Notes: generated by a model from the sequence alone, not told the origin. A stretch of 64,000 bases of DNA from Planctomycetota bacterium (GCA_029259945.1 JAJDEF010000037.1:58169-122168); one strand, 5' to 3'. Shown: positions 39,426 to 50,183, numbered from the stretch's first letter. Numbers and translations are program-made.

Positions 39426-40793
39426 ATGCCTTACCTCTACAACACGCCTGAAGATCAGCAGGCCATGCTCGAAGCGATCGGTGTTGAATCGATGGACGAG
39501 CTCTTTGATCCCATCCCCGCCGAGTTGCAGCTCGATCGCCCGCTCGATTTGCCGCCCGCAATGTCTGAGATGGAACTGGACAAACATCTCAGCACCCTCG
39601 CGGCCAAAAATCGTCACGCTGGTCAGGTTGTCTGTTTTCTTGGCGGCGGTTGCTACGATCATTTCGTCCCTGCCGTCGTCGATGCCGTGGCTTCGCGCAG
39701 CGAGTTTTACACCTCGTACACGCCTTATCAGGCCGAAGCGAGCCAAGGCAATCTGCAAGTGGTCTTCGAATATCAATCAATGATCTCGCGGCTGTCGGGC
39801 ATGGATGTCTCGAACGCCAGCCTCTACGACGGTGCCAGCGCCGCCGCCGAAGCCGTTCTGATGGCGATCACCGCAACGCGCCGACACGGCAAAATTGTCG
39901 TCGCTGGTAGCGTGCATCCCGAATACCGCACGACGATTGCTACCTATCTCGAAAATCTAGAAACCGATCTGGTCACGGTCGACACACCCGGCGGAGTAAT
40001 CGATCCCGACCTATTGGCCGCCGCCATCGACGACACCACCGCGGCCGTCGTCCTGCAACAGCCCAACTTTTTCGGGTGCCTCGAAGATGGCCATCGGGTC
40101 GCGCAAATTGCCAAAGACGCCGGCGCACTGCTCATCACCGCGTTCGACCCCATCAGCCTAGGAATTCTTGCGCGCCCCGGCGACTACGGCACCAACATCG
40201 CAGTGGCCGAAGGCCATTCGCTCGGCACGCCCATGTCCTACGGCGGGCCTTTCCTCGGCATCATGGCCTGCGACCAAAATCTTGTGCGTCGCATGCCTGG
40301 CCGCATCGCGGGTCACACGGTCGACCGTCACGGCAATCCCTGTTACGTACTCACCATGCAAACTCGCGAGCAGCACATCCGCCGCGAAAAAGCGACCAGC
40401 AATGTCTGCACCAATCAAGGATTATTCGCACTCCGGGCTACGGTCTACCTCGCACAACTCGGCCCACAAGGGCTCCGCGAAACGGCCAACCTCTGCCTGC
40501 AGAAATCGCTCTACGCCGCCGAGCAACTCGTCGCCCACGACCGTTTTTCGCTCGCTTTTGAAGCGCCTACGTTCAAAGAGTTTGTCATCCGCGATGCTGA
40601 GAATGATGTCGAGGGGCTACTGAAAACGGCCCAACAAAATGGAATTCTCGCGGGCGTCCCGCTGGGCCAATGGTACCCCGAACTGGCCGACTGTTTTCTT
40701 GTAGCGGTCACAGAAAAACGCACGAAGGATGAAATTGACTCACTGGTTTCCTCGTTAACCAACAGCTCGACTCCAGTCCACGCACCCGTCTAA
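39426..40793 (+). CDS. gcvPA: Glycine dehydrogenase (decarboxylating) subunit 1
   Basis: PYLYNTPEDQQAMLEAIGVESMDELFDPIPAELQLDRPLDLPPAMSEMEL; FLGGGCYDHFVPAVVDAVASRSEFYTSYTPYQAEASQG. Confidence 0.97.
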   Translation: MPYLYNTPEDQQAMLEAIGVESMDELFDPIPAELQLDRPLDLPPAMSEMELDKHLSTLAAKNRHAGQVVCFLGGGCYDHFVPAVVDAVASRSEFYTSYTPYQAEASQGNLQVVFEYQSMISRLSGMDVSNASLYDGASAAAEAVLMAITATRRHGKIVVAGSVHPEYRTTIATYLENLETDLVTVDTPGGVIDPDLLAAAIDDTTAAVVLQQPNFFGCLEDGHRVAQIAKDAGALLITAFDPISLGILARPGDYGTNIAVAEGHSLGTPMSYGGPFLGIMACDQNLVRRMPGRIAGHTVDRHGNPCYVLTMQTREQHIRREKATSNVCTNQGLFALRATVYLAQLGPQGLRETANLCLQKSLYAAEQLVAHDRFSLAFEAPTFKEFVIRDAENDVEGLLKTAQQNGILAGVPLGQWYPELADCFLVAVTEKRTKDEIDSLVSSLTNSSTPVHAPV

Positions 40794-40809
40794 ACCAATC
40801 GTCTGCACT

Positions 40810-42357
40810 ATGCGAAACACGCAAGATACCCAATCGATCTTCGAACTCTCAAAACCTGGCCGACGTGCCGCGCGGCTGCCAGAGTGCGATGTGCCCGAAT
40901 GTTCGCTCCGCGAGTTGCTTCCGGCCAAGATGGTTGCCGACGCGCCCCCTGCTCTGCCCGAGCTTTCTGAGCCGGCCATCGTGCGCCACTTCGTTAATCT
41001 TTCGACACTCAACATGTCGGTCGACACCCACTTCTACCCGCTCGGCTCTTGTACCATGAAGTACAACCCCAAGCGAAACGAACGCGCCGCAGCCATGCCA
41101 GGGTTCGCCGACCTGCACCCCTACCAGCCCGAAGATACGCTGCAGGGCATGTTGCAAATGCTTTATGAGATGCAAGAAACCCTGCAAGAAATTTCGGGCC
41201 TCGACGCCTGCTCACTGCAACCGGCCGCCGGTGCCCATGGCGAACTAACGGCCCTGCTGGTTGCCGCCGCCTACTTTCGCGATATCGGTGAGGTGCGTAC
41301 CAAGGTGCTCGTCCCCGACAACGCACATGGCACCAACCCAGCTAGCGCTGCCATGGCCGGCTTTGAATCGGTCACCGTAAAAACCACCGTCGACGGTTTC
41401 GTTGACCTAAGCGACTTGGCCGCCAAGCTCGACGACCAAGTCGCCGTGTTCATGATCACCAACCCCAGCACGCTTGGGCTCTTCGAACCCAACATGCGCA
41501 CGGTAGCCGACGAAGTTCATGCCCACGGCGGGTTAATTTATCTTGATGGGGCTAACATGAACGCCATCCTCGGAATCACGCGTCCCGGCGACTGGTCTCC
41601 TGGAAAAGGGGGTGCCGACATGCAGCACTATAACCCCCACAAAACTTTTAGCGGCCCTCACGGCGGAGGCGGGCCAGGCGCTGGCCCAATCTGTGTCACG
41701 AAAAAGCTTGCGCCTTATTTGCCGGTGCCTGTTGTTGTCAGAGAGGCGCGAGTTGCGAGGCGCGAGGCGCTAGAAAATGACGTAAAAGATAACAACTCGC
41801 GCCCCGCGCCTCATGACTCACAACTCTTCCGCTACTCACTTGATTTCGATCAACCCAAAACCATCGGCCGCGTGCGGGCATTCTTTGGCAACGTCGGCGT
41901 GTTGCTTCGAGCCTACGCTTATATCCGCACCCACGGCCCAGACGGACTGCGGCGAGTTTCTGAAAACGCGGTGCTCAACGCCAATTACTTGCTCAGCCGA
42001 GTGGCCCATTTCCTACCCGTGCCGCAAGGCCGCCGTTGTATGCACGAGTTTGTCGCCTCGGCAAGCCAACTCAAACGCGACAAAAATATCGCGGCGATGG
42101 ACATCGCCAAACGATTACTCGATTATGGATATCACGCGCCGACGGTTTACTTCCCGTTGACGGTTCCCGAAGCGATGATGATCGAGCCAACCGAATCGGA
42201 AAGCAAAGAAACGCTCGACGCCTTCACCGAGGTGCTGTTCCGTATCACCGAAGAAGATGCCGACCTGCTACACGATGCTCCGCACACCACCGCAGTAAGC
42301 CGTCCCGACGAAGTCCGCGCGGCTCGCCAACCCGTGCTCACCTACAGCGCCGAATAA
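40810..42357 (+). CDS. gcvPB: Glycine dehydrogenase (decarboxylating) subunit 2, with in-frame insertion
   Basis: FYPLGSCTMKYNPKRNE, AGAHGELTALLV, YNPHKTFSGPHGGGGPGAGPI; insertion near LPVPVVVREARVARREALENDVKDNNSRPAPHDSQL. Confidence 0.97.
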   Translation: MRNTQDTQSIFELSKPGRRAARLPECDVPECSLRELLPAKMVADAPPALPELSEPAIVRHFVNLSTLNMSVDTHFYPLGSCTMKYNPKRNERAAAMPGFADLHPYQPEDTLQGMLQMLYEMQETLQEISGLDACSLQPAAGAHGELTALLVAAAYFRDIGEVRTKVLVPDNAHGTNPASAAMAGFESVTVKTTVDGFVDLSDLAAKLDDQVAVFMITNPSTLGLFEPNMRTVADEVHAHGGLIYLDGANMNAILGITRPGDWSPGKGGADMQHYNPHKTFSGPHGGGGPGAGPICVTKKLAPYLPVPVVVREARVARREALENDVKDNNSRPAPHDSQLFRYSLDFDQPKTIGRVRAFFGNVGVLLRAYAYIRTHGPDGLRRVSENAVLNANYLLSRVAHFLPVPQGRRCMHEFVASASQLKRDKNIAAMDIAKRLLDYGYHAPTVYFPLTVPEAMMIEPTESESKETLDAFTEVLFRITEEDADLLHDAPHTTAVSRPDEVRAARQPVLTYSAE

Positions 42358-42359
42358 CC

Positions 42360-43160
42360 ATGCTCGCAGAGATACGCTCCCTCTGCCATCTGATCGTCGA
42401 TCCACCTGCCGACGGTGCCTGGAACATGGCCGTCGACGAAGCACTGCTCGACTCGGCGGCAACCACACACACCCCGACCCTACGTTTCTATCAATGGAAA
42501 CGTCCCACGCTTTCACTCGGCTACTTCCAACACCATGCCGACCGAAAAAGTCATCCCGCAAGTTGCGAAGTCGACATCGTTCGTCGCCTGAGTGGCGGGG
42601 GCGCCATCCTCCACGATCAAGAACTCACCTACAGCCTAGTCCTGCCTGTGAATCATTCACTAGCAGAAACTCAAACTCTTTATCAAACGATTCATCAGGC
42701 GATCGCTCGTTACTTAGCCGAGCAGATCGCGAAGTCCACGACACCCTGGCAACCAACGCTCTGCACCGCTTCCCCGAAAGCTGACGCTTACACCGAACCG
42801 TTCCTTTGCTTTCAGCGGCGCGCCATCGGCGATGTTCTTTTAGAATCCACAGCTAGTTCTTCTCCTGCAACCAACCACAAAATCGTAGGCAGCGCCCAAC
42901 GCCGACGCCGCGGAGCGATTCTCCAGCATGGCAGCATCCTGCTAAGCCGTTCGCCTGCTGCCTCTGAACTACTTGGGTTTTCTGACCTAACAGGCATCCG
43001 TGTGTCTGCAAATCTGGCCGCCGATCATCTACAGCACACGTTTGCCAACGCCTTAAACGTCCGGCTAGAAAAATCTGATCTTCAAGAGGATGTCGCAAAA
43101 GCCACCCAAAAAATTCTCCAAACGCGATACAGCAACTCCGATTGGCTAGAACGCCGCTAG
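42360..43160 (+). CDS. Lipoate-protein ligase A family protein
   Basis: GAWNMAVDEALLDSAATTHTPTLRFYQWKRPTLSLGYFQ..VRRLSGGGAILHDQELTYS; start chosen at ATG 42360. Confidence 0.93.
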   Translation: MLAEIRSLCHLIVDPPADGAWNMAVDEALLDSAATTHTPTLRFYQWKRPTLSLGYFQHHADRKSHPASCEVDIVRRLSGGGAILHDQELTYSLVLPVNHSLAETQTLYQTIHQAIARYLAEQIAKSTTPWQPTLCTASPKADAYTEPFLCFQRRAIGDVLLESTASSSPATNHKIVGSAQRRRRGAILQHGSILLSRSPAASELLGFSDLTGIRVSANLAADHLQHTFANALNVRLEKSDLQEDVAKATQKILQTRYSNSDWLERR

Positions 43161-43509
43161 AGCACGACAATAGAATCTGTCGATGTTCCCTAAAGATAGT
43201 AGACGCAAAGGGTTCTCTCTCCAGAACCAGATTATCAAGATGGAAGGCCAGTAATCCACCCCGTAGGGGGGTTCTAGGTCGGCTCCGCCGGGATAGAATT
43301 CTTCGCACTCCCAAACAAGGTTTTACTTTGTTTCGGCGTACCGGGACGAGGTTTGCTTGCTATGATGGTAGCAGCACCGTGGGGGTGTAATCCGAAAACT
43401 TCCTGTCCCTGGTTGGAGAGGAAGTCTTGGAGATATTTCCCGCCATCCTCCTGGGGAGGGTTCGTTCGTGGCGGTTGAATAGTGTTTGTCGACTCAAAAA
43501 TTGGCGGCC

Positions 43510-44193
43510 ATGGACGTTGTTCTAAAAGTACTGGAAGGTGCCAAATCGGGCGCGAAAGTTGCTATCAAGAAAGAACAATTCTTGATCGGGCGGAGCCAGA
43601 AGTGCCACCTTTGCGTCGGTAGCACAGCCGTTAGCCGCAAGCACTGTGTCATCAATCGTCATAGTGCTTCGGTCACGATCAAAGATCTTGGTAGCCGCAA
43701 CGGCACGCTCGTCAACGACCAACGAATCACCGAAGAATTCGAAATCTCCTCCGGTGACGAAATCGTTGTCGGACCGCTTCGTTTTCAAATCACCATCAGC
43801 ACTGGGATCAGCAATCGCAAACGGTCCAAGGTAAAATCGGTTGCCGAGGCGGTTGAACGTACCGCTTCCACAAGCGATTCGCGTGTTCAAGAAGACGACA
43901 TTACTCAATGGTTGATCGACCCCGAATCCTCCTCAAGTGCCGTGACCGAAACGCAAACGATTCAGACAGACGACACCCACGCTGCAGGCCTCCAGCAAGA
44001 ATTGGCGAAGAGCGACACGACTGAAGAAAACCTAGTGAAAGACGACTCTGAAGCTGCAGAAGAAGAATCGACGGACGAAAAAAATAAGAAAAAAGCACCC
44101 GGCAAGCTCCCACCAATCAAAAAAGAACCTGACTCGAAGGATAGCCGCGAAGCTGCGGTTGCTGCACTCCGTAACTTTAATCGACGGCATTAA
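43510..44193 (+). CDS. FHA domain protein
   Basis: FLIGRSQKCHLCVGSTAVSRKHCVINRHSASVTIKDLGSRNGTLVNDQRI; charged, low-complexity C-terminus. Confidence 0.92.
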   Translation: MDVVLKVLEGAKSGAKVAIKKEQFLIGRSQKCHLCVGSTAVSRKHCVINRHSASVTIKDLGSRNGTLVNDQRITEEFEISSGDEIVVGPLRFQITISTGISNRKRSKVKSVAEAVERTASTSDSRVQEDDITQWLIDPESSSSAVTETQTIQTDDTHAAGLQQELAKSDTTEENLVKDDSEAAEEESTDEKNKKKAPGKLPPIKKEPDSKDSREAAVAALRNFNRRH

Positions 44194-44262
44194 TCGAGCA
44201 GCAAAAAAGCCAGAGGATTTCCATCCCCTGGCTTGATGCCACATCAAAAATTTGTTGACCGC

Positions 44263-44790
44263 TTAGCAAAGGCTTTCGCCAGCTGCTGTGTGTTCAAACT
44301 CTTCGCTCAAGTCCTCATCTTCCTCGAAGCCCGGCACGTCACTAGCTTCAGTAGTTTCCTCTACCTCGGGACGAACCACCGCCATTTCTGCGGGAGTCAG
44401 TTTCACGTAGCTCAATCCACGTAGCACTTCTAAGACCTCGCTGCACGTCGGAAACATGCGACCGCTAGTGCGCTTGTACTGATCCAATGCATTCATAAAT
44501 TCCACCTCGTCAACGCTGTAGTCGCGTTCGCAAGTCGTGGGATCGATCTGGCGACGACGTTGCACCTTTTCACGCCGTTCTAGCTGAGGGGGCTTCACCA
44601 CTTCGGTTTTGTTAGATTCACTACGACCAGCCTTGCGTCGGCGGTCGATCGTCACCTCGGCATCGCCAGCCTTGGGCGACTTGGCTTTCTTGCTGGTCGT
44701 TTTCTTCTTCGCCGAAGTGATCTTCTTCGCAGGAGATTTCTTCGCGAGAGACTTGGTCGATTTGGCTTTTGGCTTGGTCTTCGTCGGCAT
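44263..44790 (-). CDS. Hypothetical protein with Lys/Ala/Ser/Pro-rich H1-like N-terminus
   Basis: [42 protein letters not shown] followed by a compact folded-looking domain ([36 protein letters not shown]). Confidence 0.75.
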   Translation of the reverse strand: MPTKTKPKAKSTKSLAKKSPAKKITSAKKKTTSKKAKSPKAGDAEVTIDRRRKAGRSESNKTEVVKPPQLERREKVQRRRQIDPTTCERDYSVDEVEFMNALDQYKRTSGRMFPTCSEVLEVLRGLSYVKLTPAEMAVVRPEVEETTEASDVPGFEEDEDLSEEFEHTAAGESLC

Positions 44791-45139
44791 GGGGGGAGTT
44801 ACTCCTGTTTGAGGACCCGGGGAGGGCTAGTCGCTTGGTGAATAATGGCACCTCTGACGCTAGCAATCATCGGATTAACGACTGCGCAAAGTAGAACACT
44901 CAGAAAAAATGACCGGTTTGGCCAAATCTAACGGCTAATCCGGATATTCCGGGTTGGAGAAACCTTATGGCTGCAAGGGCCCCCCTCCTCGCGGGCCCCC
45001 AGAACACATGCTATCAGGGCCATCTGGGTTGCACTCTGTCCCACAGCCTGCTAACTTTCCGCCACTTTTCAGGTCGAATTGCCCGCGTAATCCACCGCAT
45101 GAGAAAAAAAGGAACGCGTCACCACACGCGTCACTCCCT

Positions 45140-45874
45140 ATGAGTTGTTTTATGGATGCGAAGAAAATCGCCCCGATCCTTCTTGCCCTCTACGGCCTAG
45201 CTTTGTCTGGCTGTAGCACCTCGCAAGCACTCAACTCCGAAGGGGTGCGGCTCTACCAGAACGGCAACTATTCTCAAGCTGCCGAGCAATTTCAACGCGC
45301 CATCGCAAGCAATCCCCGTTCGGCAAATAGCTATTACAATCTGGCTTCGGCCCTGCACAAGAACGGCAAGCTCCACAATCGACAAGAAGATTTGGCCCAA
45401 GCCGAGCAACTCTATAACCAATGCCTTGAATACGATGCGAACCATTCGGAATGTTATCGAGGCCTCGCCGTATTACTCACCGACACCAATCGACAAGACG
45501 CGGCATTTCGCTTGCTCGAAGGTTGGGCCGGGCGCAGTCCACAATTGGCCAATCCGCGCATCGAACTGGCCCGTCTGCTAGAAGAAACCAACAACGCTCC
45601 CCAAGCCTCTACTCGACTGGTCGAAGCACTGGCCATCGATCCCCACAACAGCCGCGCACTCACCGCCCTCGGTCGTTTGCGCGAAGCTGCCGGCGACCCT
45701 CAACAAGCGCTGGCCAACTACCAACGCTCGCTAGCGATCAACCGGTTCCAGCCCGCCATCGCTACACGCGTCGCCTCGCTCCAAGCAGCTACCGGCAGCG
45801 TCCTCGCCCCGGTCGTGACCCCGCCCAACGGAACCCGCACCGTCCAACAATGGCAACCCAACGTCCGCTACTAA
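45140..45874 (+). CDS. TPR-repeat lipoprotein
   Basis: Lipobox-like LYGLALSGCSTS; TPRs GNYSQAAEQFQRAIASNPRSANSYYNLASAL; start chosen at ATG 45140 inside longer ORF. Confidence 0.85.
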   Translation: MSCFMDAKKIAPILLALYGLALSGCSTSQALNSEGVRLYQNGNYSQAAEQFQRAIASNPRSANSYYNLASALHKNGKLHNRQEDLAQAEQLYNQCLEYDANHSECYRGLAVLLTDTNRQDAAFRLLEGWAGRSPQLANPRIELARLLEETNNAPQASTRLVEALAIDPHNSRALTALGRLREAAGDPQQALANYQRSLAINRFQPAIATRVASLQAATGSVLAPVVTPPNGTRTVQQWQPNVRY

Positions 45875-45922
45875 CTTTAGTAGGATAGTGCCGCTAGGCT
45901 CATTCCTAGCAAGGCAAATAAC

Positions 45923-47065
45923 CTAGAGAGCTTTCGGCCGCAAAAATCGAATGCAATTTGGGTTGGGCATGTTGATTCTGTAGGGCGTGGCAATCAATTT
46001 GCCCGACTGTGGATCAATTCTGAAGACCACCACGCTGTCTGACTTCTGATTGGCCGCGAGTAGGTATTGTCCCGTGGGGTCAACACAGAAATTTCTGGGC
46101 CAGTCACCCCCCGTCGGCGTATGCTCGACGAATGTCAGCTTGCCAGTTTCCGAATCGATTTCGTAGCTCACGATGCTATGGTGCCCCCGATTCGAACCAT
46201 AGAGAAAACGTCCGCTCGGATGCACGACGACCTCCGCGGTATAATTCTCGCCTCGAAAATTCGACGGCAAGGTGGTGACGGTCTGAAACGCTTCGAGTTG
46301 CCCAGCATCGTAACGAAAAGCGACGATCGTCGAATCGAGTTCGTTGATGACGTAAGCAAATTTTCCGTGGGGATGAAACGAAAAGTGACGGGGCCCGGCG
46401 CCCGCTTGCAAAGACACGGATTTAGAGTCGGTCGGTGTCAACGTGCCTGCGTCTGCGTCAAATTCATAGACGACGATCTTGTCGAGGCCCAGGTCCGCTG
46501 CGAAGGCGTAGTGGTTGTTCGCATCCAAATTGATGGAATGGGCGTGCGCTGCCTTGCTGGTGTCCATACTCTCATGCTTTATCAAAGCTGTTTCCGCGCC
46601 CAGGCGACCGTTCACTTCGATCTGCCGAACCACCACCGACCCGCTGCCGTATCCTGCGCTCAGCACATTCTTGCCGCTACGGTCGACCACCAAATGACAG
46701 AGCCCATGTTTGCCATAGGGCTTCTTGTTGATGAGTGAGAGTTCACCGCTAGCCGGATCGATCGAAAACGCGCTTAAGTTCTTCCCGCAGCCGTAGAGAA
46801 AACGTCCGTTAGGATGAATGGTCAAAAACGAGGGTTCCGCCTGCTGGTTCTCGCTGAGCAGTGTGAGCGAACCACTTGCCAGGTCAAATTCATACACGTG
46901 AATACTATTGCCGGCAAAGTAAACCCACAAACGTTCGTCGTCAGCAGCCGATAAGTCGGCCACAAAAACAACGGCCCACCCGTTTAGCAGGCAGACCACG
47001 ACAACGAATGCCTGAAGAAGTCGCGTCAAAAACCAATTCGTTTTTGGAGAATGTATTGACATCAT
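45923..47065 (-). CDS. Lactonase (7-bladed beta-propeller, 6-phosphogluconolactonase-like) family protein
   Basis: Repeated ..HPNGRFLYGCGKNLSAFSIDPASGELSL.., HPSGRFLYGSNRGHHSIVSYEIDSETGKLTFVEHTPTGGDWPRNFCVDPTGQYLLAANQKSDSVVVF. Confidence 0.92.
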   Translation of the reverse strand: MMSIHSPKTNWFLTRLLQAFVVVVCLLNGWAVVFVADLSAADDERLWVYFAGNSIHVYEFDLASGSLTLLSENQQAEPSFLTIHPNGRFLYGCGKNLSAFSIDPASGELSLINKKPYGKHGLCHLVVDRSGKNVLSAGYGSGSVVVRQIEVNGRLGAETALIKHESMDTSKAAHAHSINLDANNHYAFAADLGLDKIVVYEFDADAGTLTPTDSKSVSLQAGAGPRHFSFHPHGKFAYVINELDSTIVAFRYDAGQLEAFQTVTTLPSNFRGENYTAEVVVHPSGRFLYGSNRGHHSIVSYEIDSETGKLTFVEHTPTGGDWPRNFCVDPTGQYLLAANQKSDSVVVFRIDPQSGKLIATPYRINMPNPNCIRFLRPKAL

Positions 47066-47086
47066 TTCAACTCATAGCGGTTGTTA

Positions 47087-50047
47087 TTATTTTCTGTTCT
47101 TAAAATACGCTCGGTGTAGCACCTGCACCGGATGCAGCGCCACGCGCCCCGTGCCCTGCTTAATCTGTTGCCGGCAACTTACGCCAGAAGCAACCACGGT
47201 AGTATTTTCAGAAGCCGCACGCACCGCAGGCAACAGGCGTTGTTCGCCCATGGCGAGCGAGATTTCATCATGCTCGGCTTCGTAGCCAAACGAACCTGCC
47301 ATCCCGCAACACCCAGAGTCGACCTCTTCGACTTGGCAGCCTGCCAGCCCTAGTGCTCGCAGGCTTGGCTCGGTACCCACCAACGATTTTTGATGACAGT
47401 GTCCGTGAAGCAACACCTGCTCGCTTGCATTTTGAAAATCTAAATCTAGTTCGCCTTGGTCGGCCAGCTTGGCAATAAACTCTTCAAATAAATACGAGTT
47501 CTCTGCAATTTTCGCCGTCCGCGATTCTTTGGGCAGCAGATAAAGCAGCTCATCTCGAAGTGTGAGTAGGCAACTCGGCTCGAGACCGACAATGGGAATT
47601 CCCAGTTCGGCAAACGGGCTTAGTTTTTCGACGCAATCCTGTGCAGCCGCACGGGCTTTGTCGACCATTCCTTTCGAAATCATCGGCCGCCCACAGCAAA
47701 AGTGCCCAGGCAATACCACCTCGAAGCCCGCAGCTTCAAGCAATTCGGTAGCCGCGATGCTTACCTCCGGGTAATTATAAGTGTTAAACGTATCGTTAAA
47801 AAGAACGACCTTGCCCTTGGTGCCAGTTTTTTTATCGCGATTTTCAAACCAAGTCGTAAACGGTTGCCGTGCGAACTTTGGAATCGACCGACGTTGGCTA
47901 AATCCAAACAACCGGTTGAGCAGCACGGCAACTGCACGCGAACCCAACACCGCATTCACCCAAGGTGCCAAAGGCCCAGAGAAAATCCGACTGGCGCGAG
48001 CAATATCCGCCATCATTCGCGTCCGCAACGGGACGCGGTTTTTCTTGAAGTATTGGGCAAGAAACTCGAACTTGATTTTCGTCATGTCCACCGACGAAGG
48101 ACATTCGCTCTTACACGCCTTGCACTCAATGCACAAATCCATCGCCTCGTACATTCGCGGACTCGTCAGCTCTTCGTGCGGCATTTGGCCAGACAACGCC
48201 GCTCGCAAAAGGTTGGCTCGGCCACGGGTGCTATGCTCTTCTTCTTGGGTCACCATGAAGCTGGGGCACATGGTTCCGCTAGTCGATTTACGGCAGACGC
48301 CCGCCCCATTGCACATTTCCACCGCACGATGAAACCCTTGGTCCTCCGAAAAATCAAGTTGCTCGTCGAGTGGTGCGATGGTGTAGTCAGGATCGTAGCG
48401 CAAGTTCTCTGTCATTGCTGGGGCATGGACGATATTGCCGGGATTAAAAAGATTGTTCGGGTCGAACGCACCTTTTACCTGACCGTAGAGCCCATAAAGT
48501 TCGGGGCCAAAGAAGCGCTCGTTCATCCAGCTTCGCGACCGTCCGTCCCCATGCTCGCTAGAAAGCACCCCGTCGTAGCCGTGAAGCAGACCGACGGCAA
48601 ATTCCGATATCTTCGGCAGCTTTGCTACCTCTGAGGCGACCTTGGTATTCAATAGCGGACGAATGTGCAGGCAGCCTGCGCTGGCGTGGGCGTAATACGC
48701 GACCTTCGAACCAAGGTTGCGGCAAAATTTTTCAACCTCAGTCACATAGTCGGCCAAATGCTCGACCGGCACCGCCGAGTCTTCGATAAACGGAATCGGC
48801 TTGTGATCCCCCCGCTTACTCATCAACAAACCCAAGCCCGCCTTACGCACTTCCCAGACGTCACGTTGCTGTTGTGCGGTCAAGCCCTCGGTGACCACTC
48901 CGCACGGAACACTCTGGCTGCGCAGGTGATTTTTCAGTCGATCGAGCTTATGTCGCAACTCGACTTCGTTCGCGCCATAAAATTCGGTAATTAAAATGCA
49001 GTTCGGCGTCCCCTCCGTAAAATTATTGAGCAGGGGGCCAAACTGTTTTGATTTACGGCAAAGCTGCATTCCGGTGTCGTCGAGCAATTCGACGACGGAT
49101 GGCCCCACTTCAAGAATCGTGGAGACCGCCGTCAGAGCAGGATAAACCTCGTCGAAGTGAATAATGGCCAGTGCCGTCTGAGTGGGGCGGGGAACAAGAT
49201 TTAGCTTGATCTCATTCATCACCGCCAGCGTGCCTTCAGAACCGCATAGTATCTTCGCAAGATTGAAACGCGGATCCTGCGGACTCTGATACGAAAAATC
49301 GCCCGACGCAAGCCGATCGAGGTTGTATCCGCCACAACGTCGCCAATGTTTCGGCGTCGCTGCTTGAATGGCCGCAAGGTTTTCGGGCGAGCCGACCAAT
49401 CGGGCCATCGCTTGATAAATCTGGCCTTCGAGCCCGCCTCGTTTGCCAAATGTTTCGAGCTGCCCCTCTTCGAGCGGACCAAAATTCGCGGAGCTGCCAT
49501 CGCTAAGAAAAACTTGTGTTTCCAATACATGGTCGGCAGCCATTCCGTAGACAATCGAGTGGCTACCCGTCGCGTTGTTGGCAACGATCCCGCCCATCGC
49601 TGCCCGATTGCTGCTAGCCGGATCGGGGCCAAACTGTAAGCCGTAGGGTTTGAGGTGCAGATTCAATGGATCGAGCACGACGCCCGGTTGAACGCGTACC
49701 CACTTTTCGTCGGCGTTCACTTCGACCACCGAGTCCATATACCGAGTGAGATCGAGTACCACGGCTTCGTTTACCGCTTGACCCGCCAAGCTGCTGCCAC
49801 CAGTGCGCGGCAAGACGGGCACACGGTGTTTTGCCGCAAGTTCCACGGCCGCTTGCAAATCTTCAGCATTGCGAGGCAACACCACGGCGTGGGGCACCGC
49901 GCGATAGATACTGGCGTCGGTGCTATAGAGCACTCGGCTGTAAAGGTCGGCGCGAATATCGCCACCCGTCCGCTTTTTCAGCTCGGCTAGATATTCTTCG
50001 ACGGCTTCTGTCTGACGTGGCAAGGCGGGAGCGGACAGCATGGGCAT
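47087..50047 (-). CDS. FAD-linked oxidase / Fe-S oxidoreductase fusion (GlcD + GlcF-like, D-lactate/glycolate dehydrogenase type)
   Basis: PRTGGSSLAGQAVNEAVVLDL, SEHGDGRSRSWMNERFFG, CIECKACKSECPSSVDM, HGHCHQKSL, DSGCCGMAGSFG. Confidence 0.94.
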   Translation of the reverse strand: MPMLSAPALPRQTEAVEEYLAELKKRTGGDIRADLYSRVLYSTDASIYRAVPHAVVLPRNAEDLQAAVELAAKHRVPVLPRTGGSSLAGQAVNEAVVLDLTRYMDSVVEVNADEKWVRVQPGVVLDPLNLHLKPYGLQFGPDPASSNRAAMGGIVANNATGSHSIVYGMAADHVLETQVFLSDGSSANFGPLEEGQLETFGKRGGLEGQIYQAMARLVGSPENLAAIQAATPKHWRRCGGYNLDRLASGDFSYQSPQDPRFNLAKILCGSEGTLAVMNEIKLNLVPRPTQTALAIIHFDEVYPALTAVSTILEVGPSVVELLDDTGMQLCRKSKQFGPLLNNFTEGTPNCILITEFYGANEVELRHKLDRLKNHLRSQSVPCGVVTEGLTAQQQRDVWEVRKAGLGLLMSKRGDHKPIPFIEDSAVPVEHLADYVTEVEKFCRNLGSKVAYYAHASAGCLHIRPLLNTKVASEVAKLPKISEFAVGLLHGYDGVLSSEHGDGRSRSWMNERFFGPELYGLYGQVKGAFDPNNLFNPGNIVHAPAMTENLRYDPDYTIAPLDEQLDFSEDQGFHRAVEMCNGAGVCRKSTSGTMCPSFMVTQEEEHSTRGRANLLRAALSGQMPHEELTSPRMYEAMDLCIECKACKSECPSSVDMTKIKFEFLAQYFKKNRVPLRTRMMADIARASRIFSGPLAPWVNAVLGSRAVAVLLNRLFGFSQRRSIPKFARQPFTTWFENRDKKTGTKGKVVLFNDTFNTYNYPEVSIAATELLEAAGFEVVLPGHFCCGRPMISKGMVDKARAAAQDCVEKLSPFAELGIPIVGLEPSCLLTLRDELLYLLPKESRTAKIAENSYLFEEFIAKLADQGELDLDFQNASEQVLLHGHCHQKSLVGTEPSLRALGLAGCQVEEVDSGCCGMAGSFGYEAEHDEISLAMGEQRLLPAVRAASENTTVVASGVSCRQQIKQGTGRVALHPVQVLHRAYFKNRK

Positions 50048-50183
50048 TGAGGATTTAGCTTATTATTTGGGTCACTTTCGAAGACGTTGACCATGATAGA
50101 CCTTCACCACCGTTTTCTCAACTATTCGCGACAACAAGCGAACCCAAACGGTGGCACCCTTGTCCTGAAACCAACAACCCCCA

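Noticed and set aside
43161-43485. Possible tRNA or structured RNA in the lipoate ligase-FHA spacer
   Set aside because: Several short G/C hairpins but no cloverleaf, T-loop or known riboswitch core found.
47702-48634. 310-aa plus-strand ORF
   Set aside because: Antisense to the GlcD/GlcF fusion; composition (Arg/His-rich) typical of a shadow ORF.
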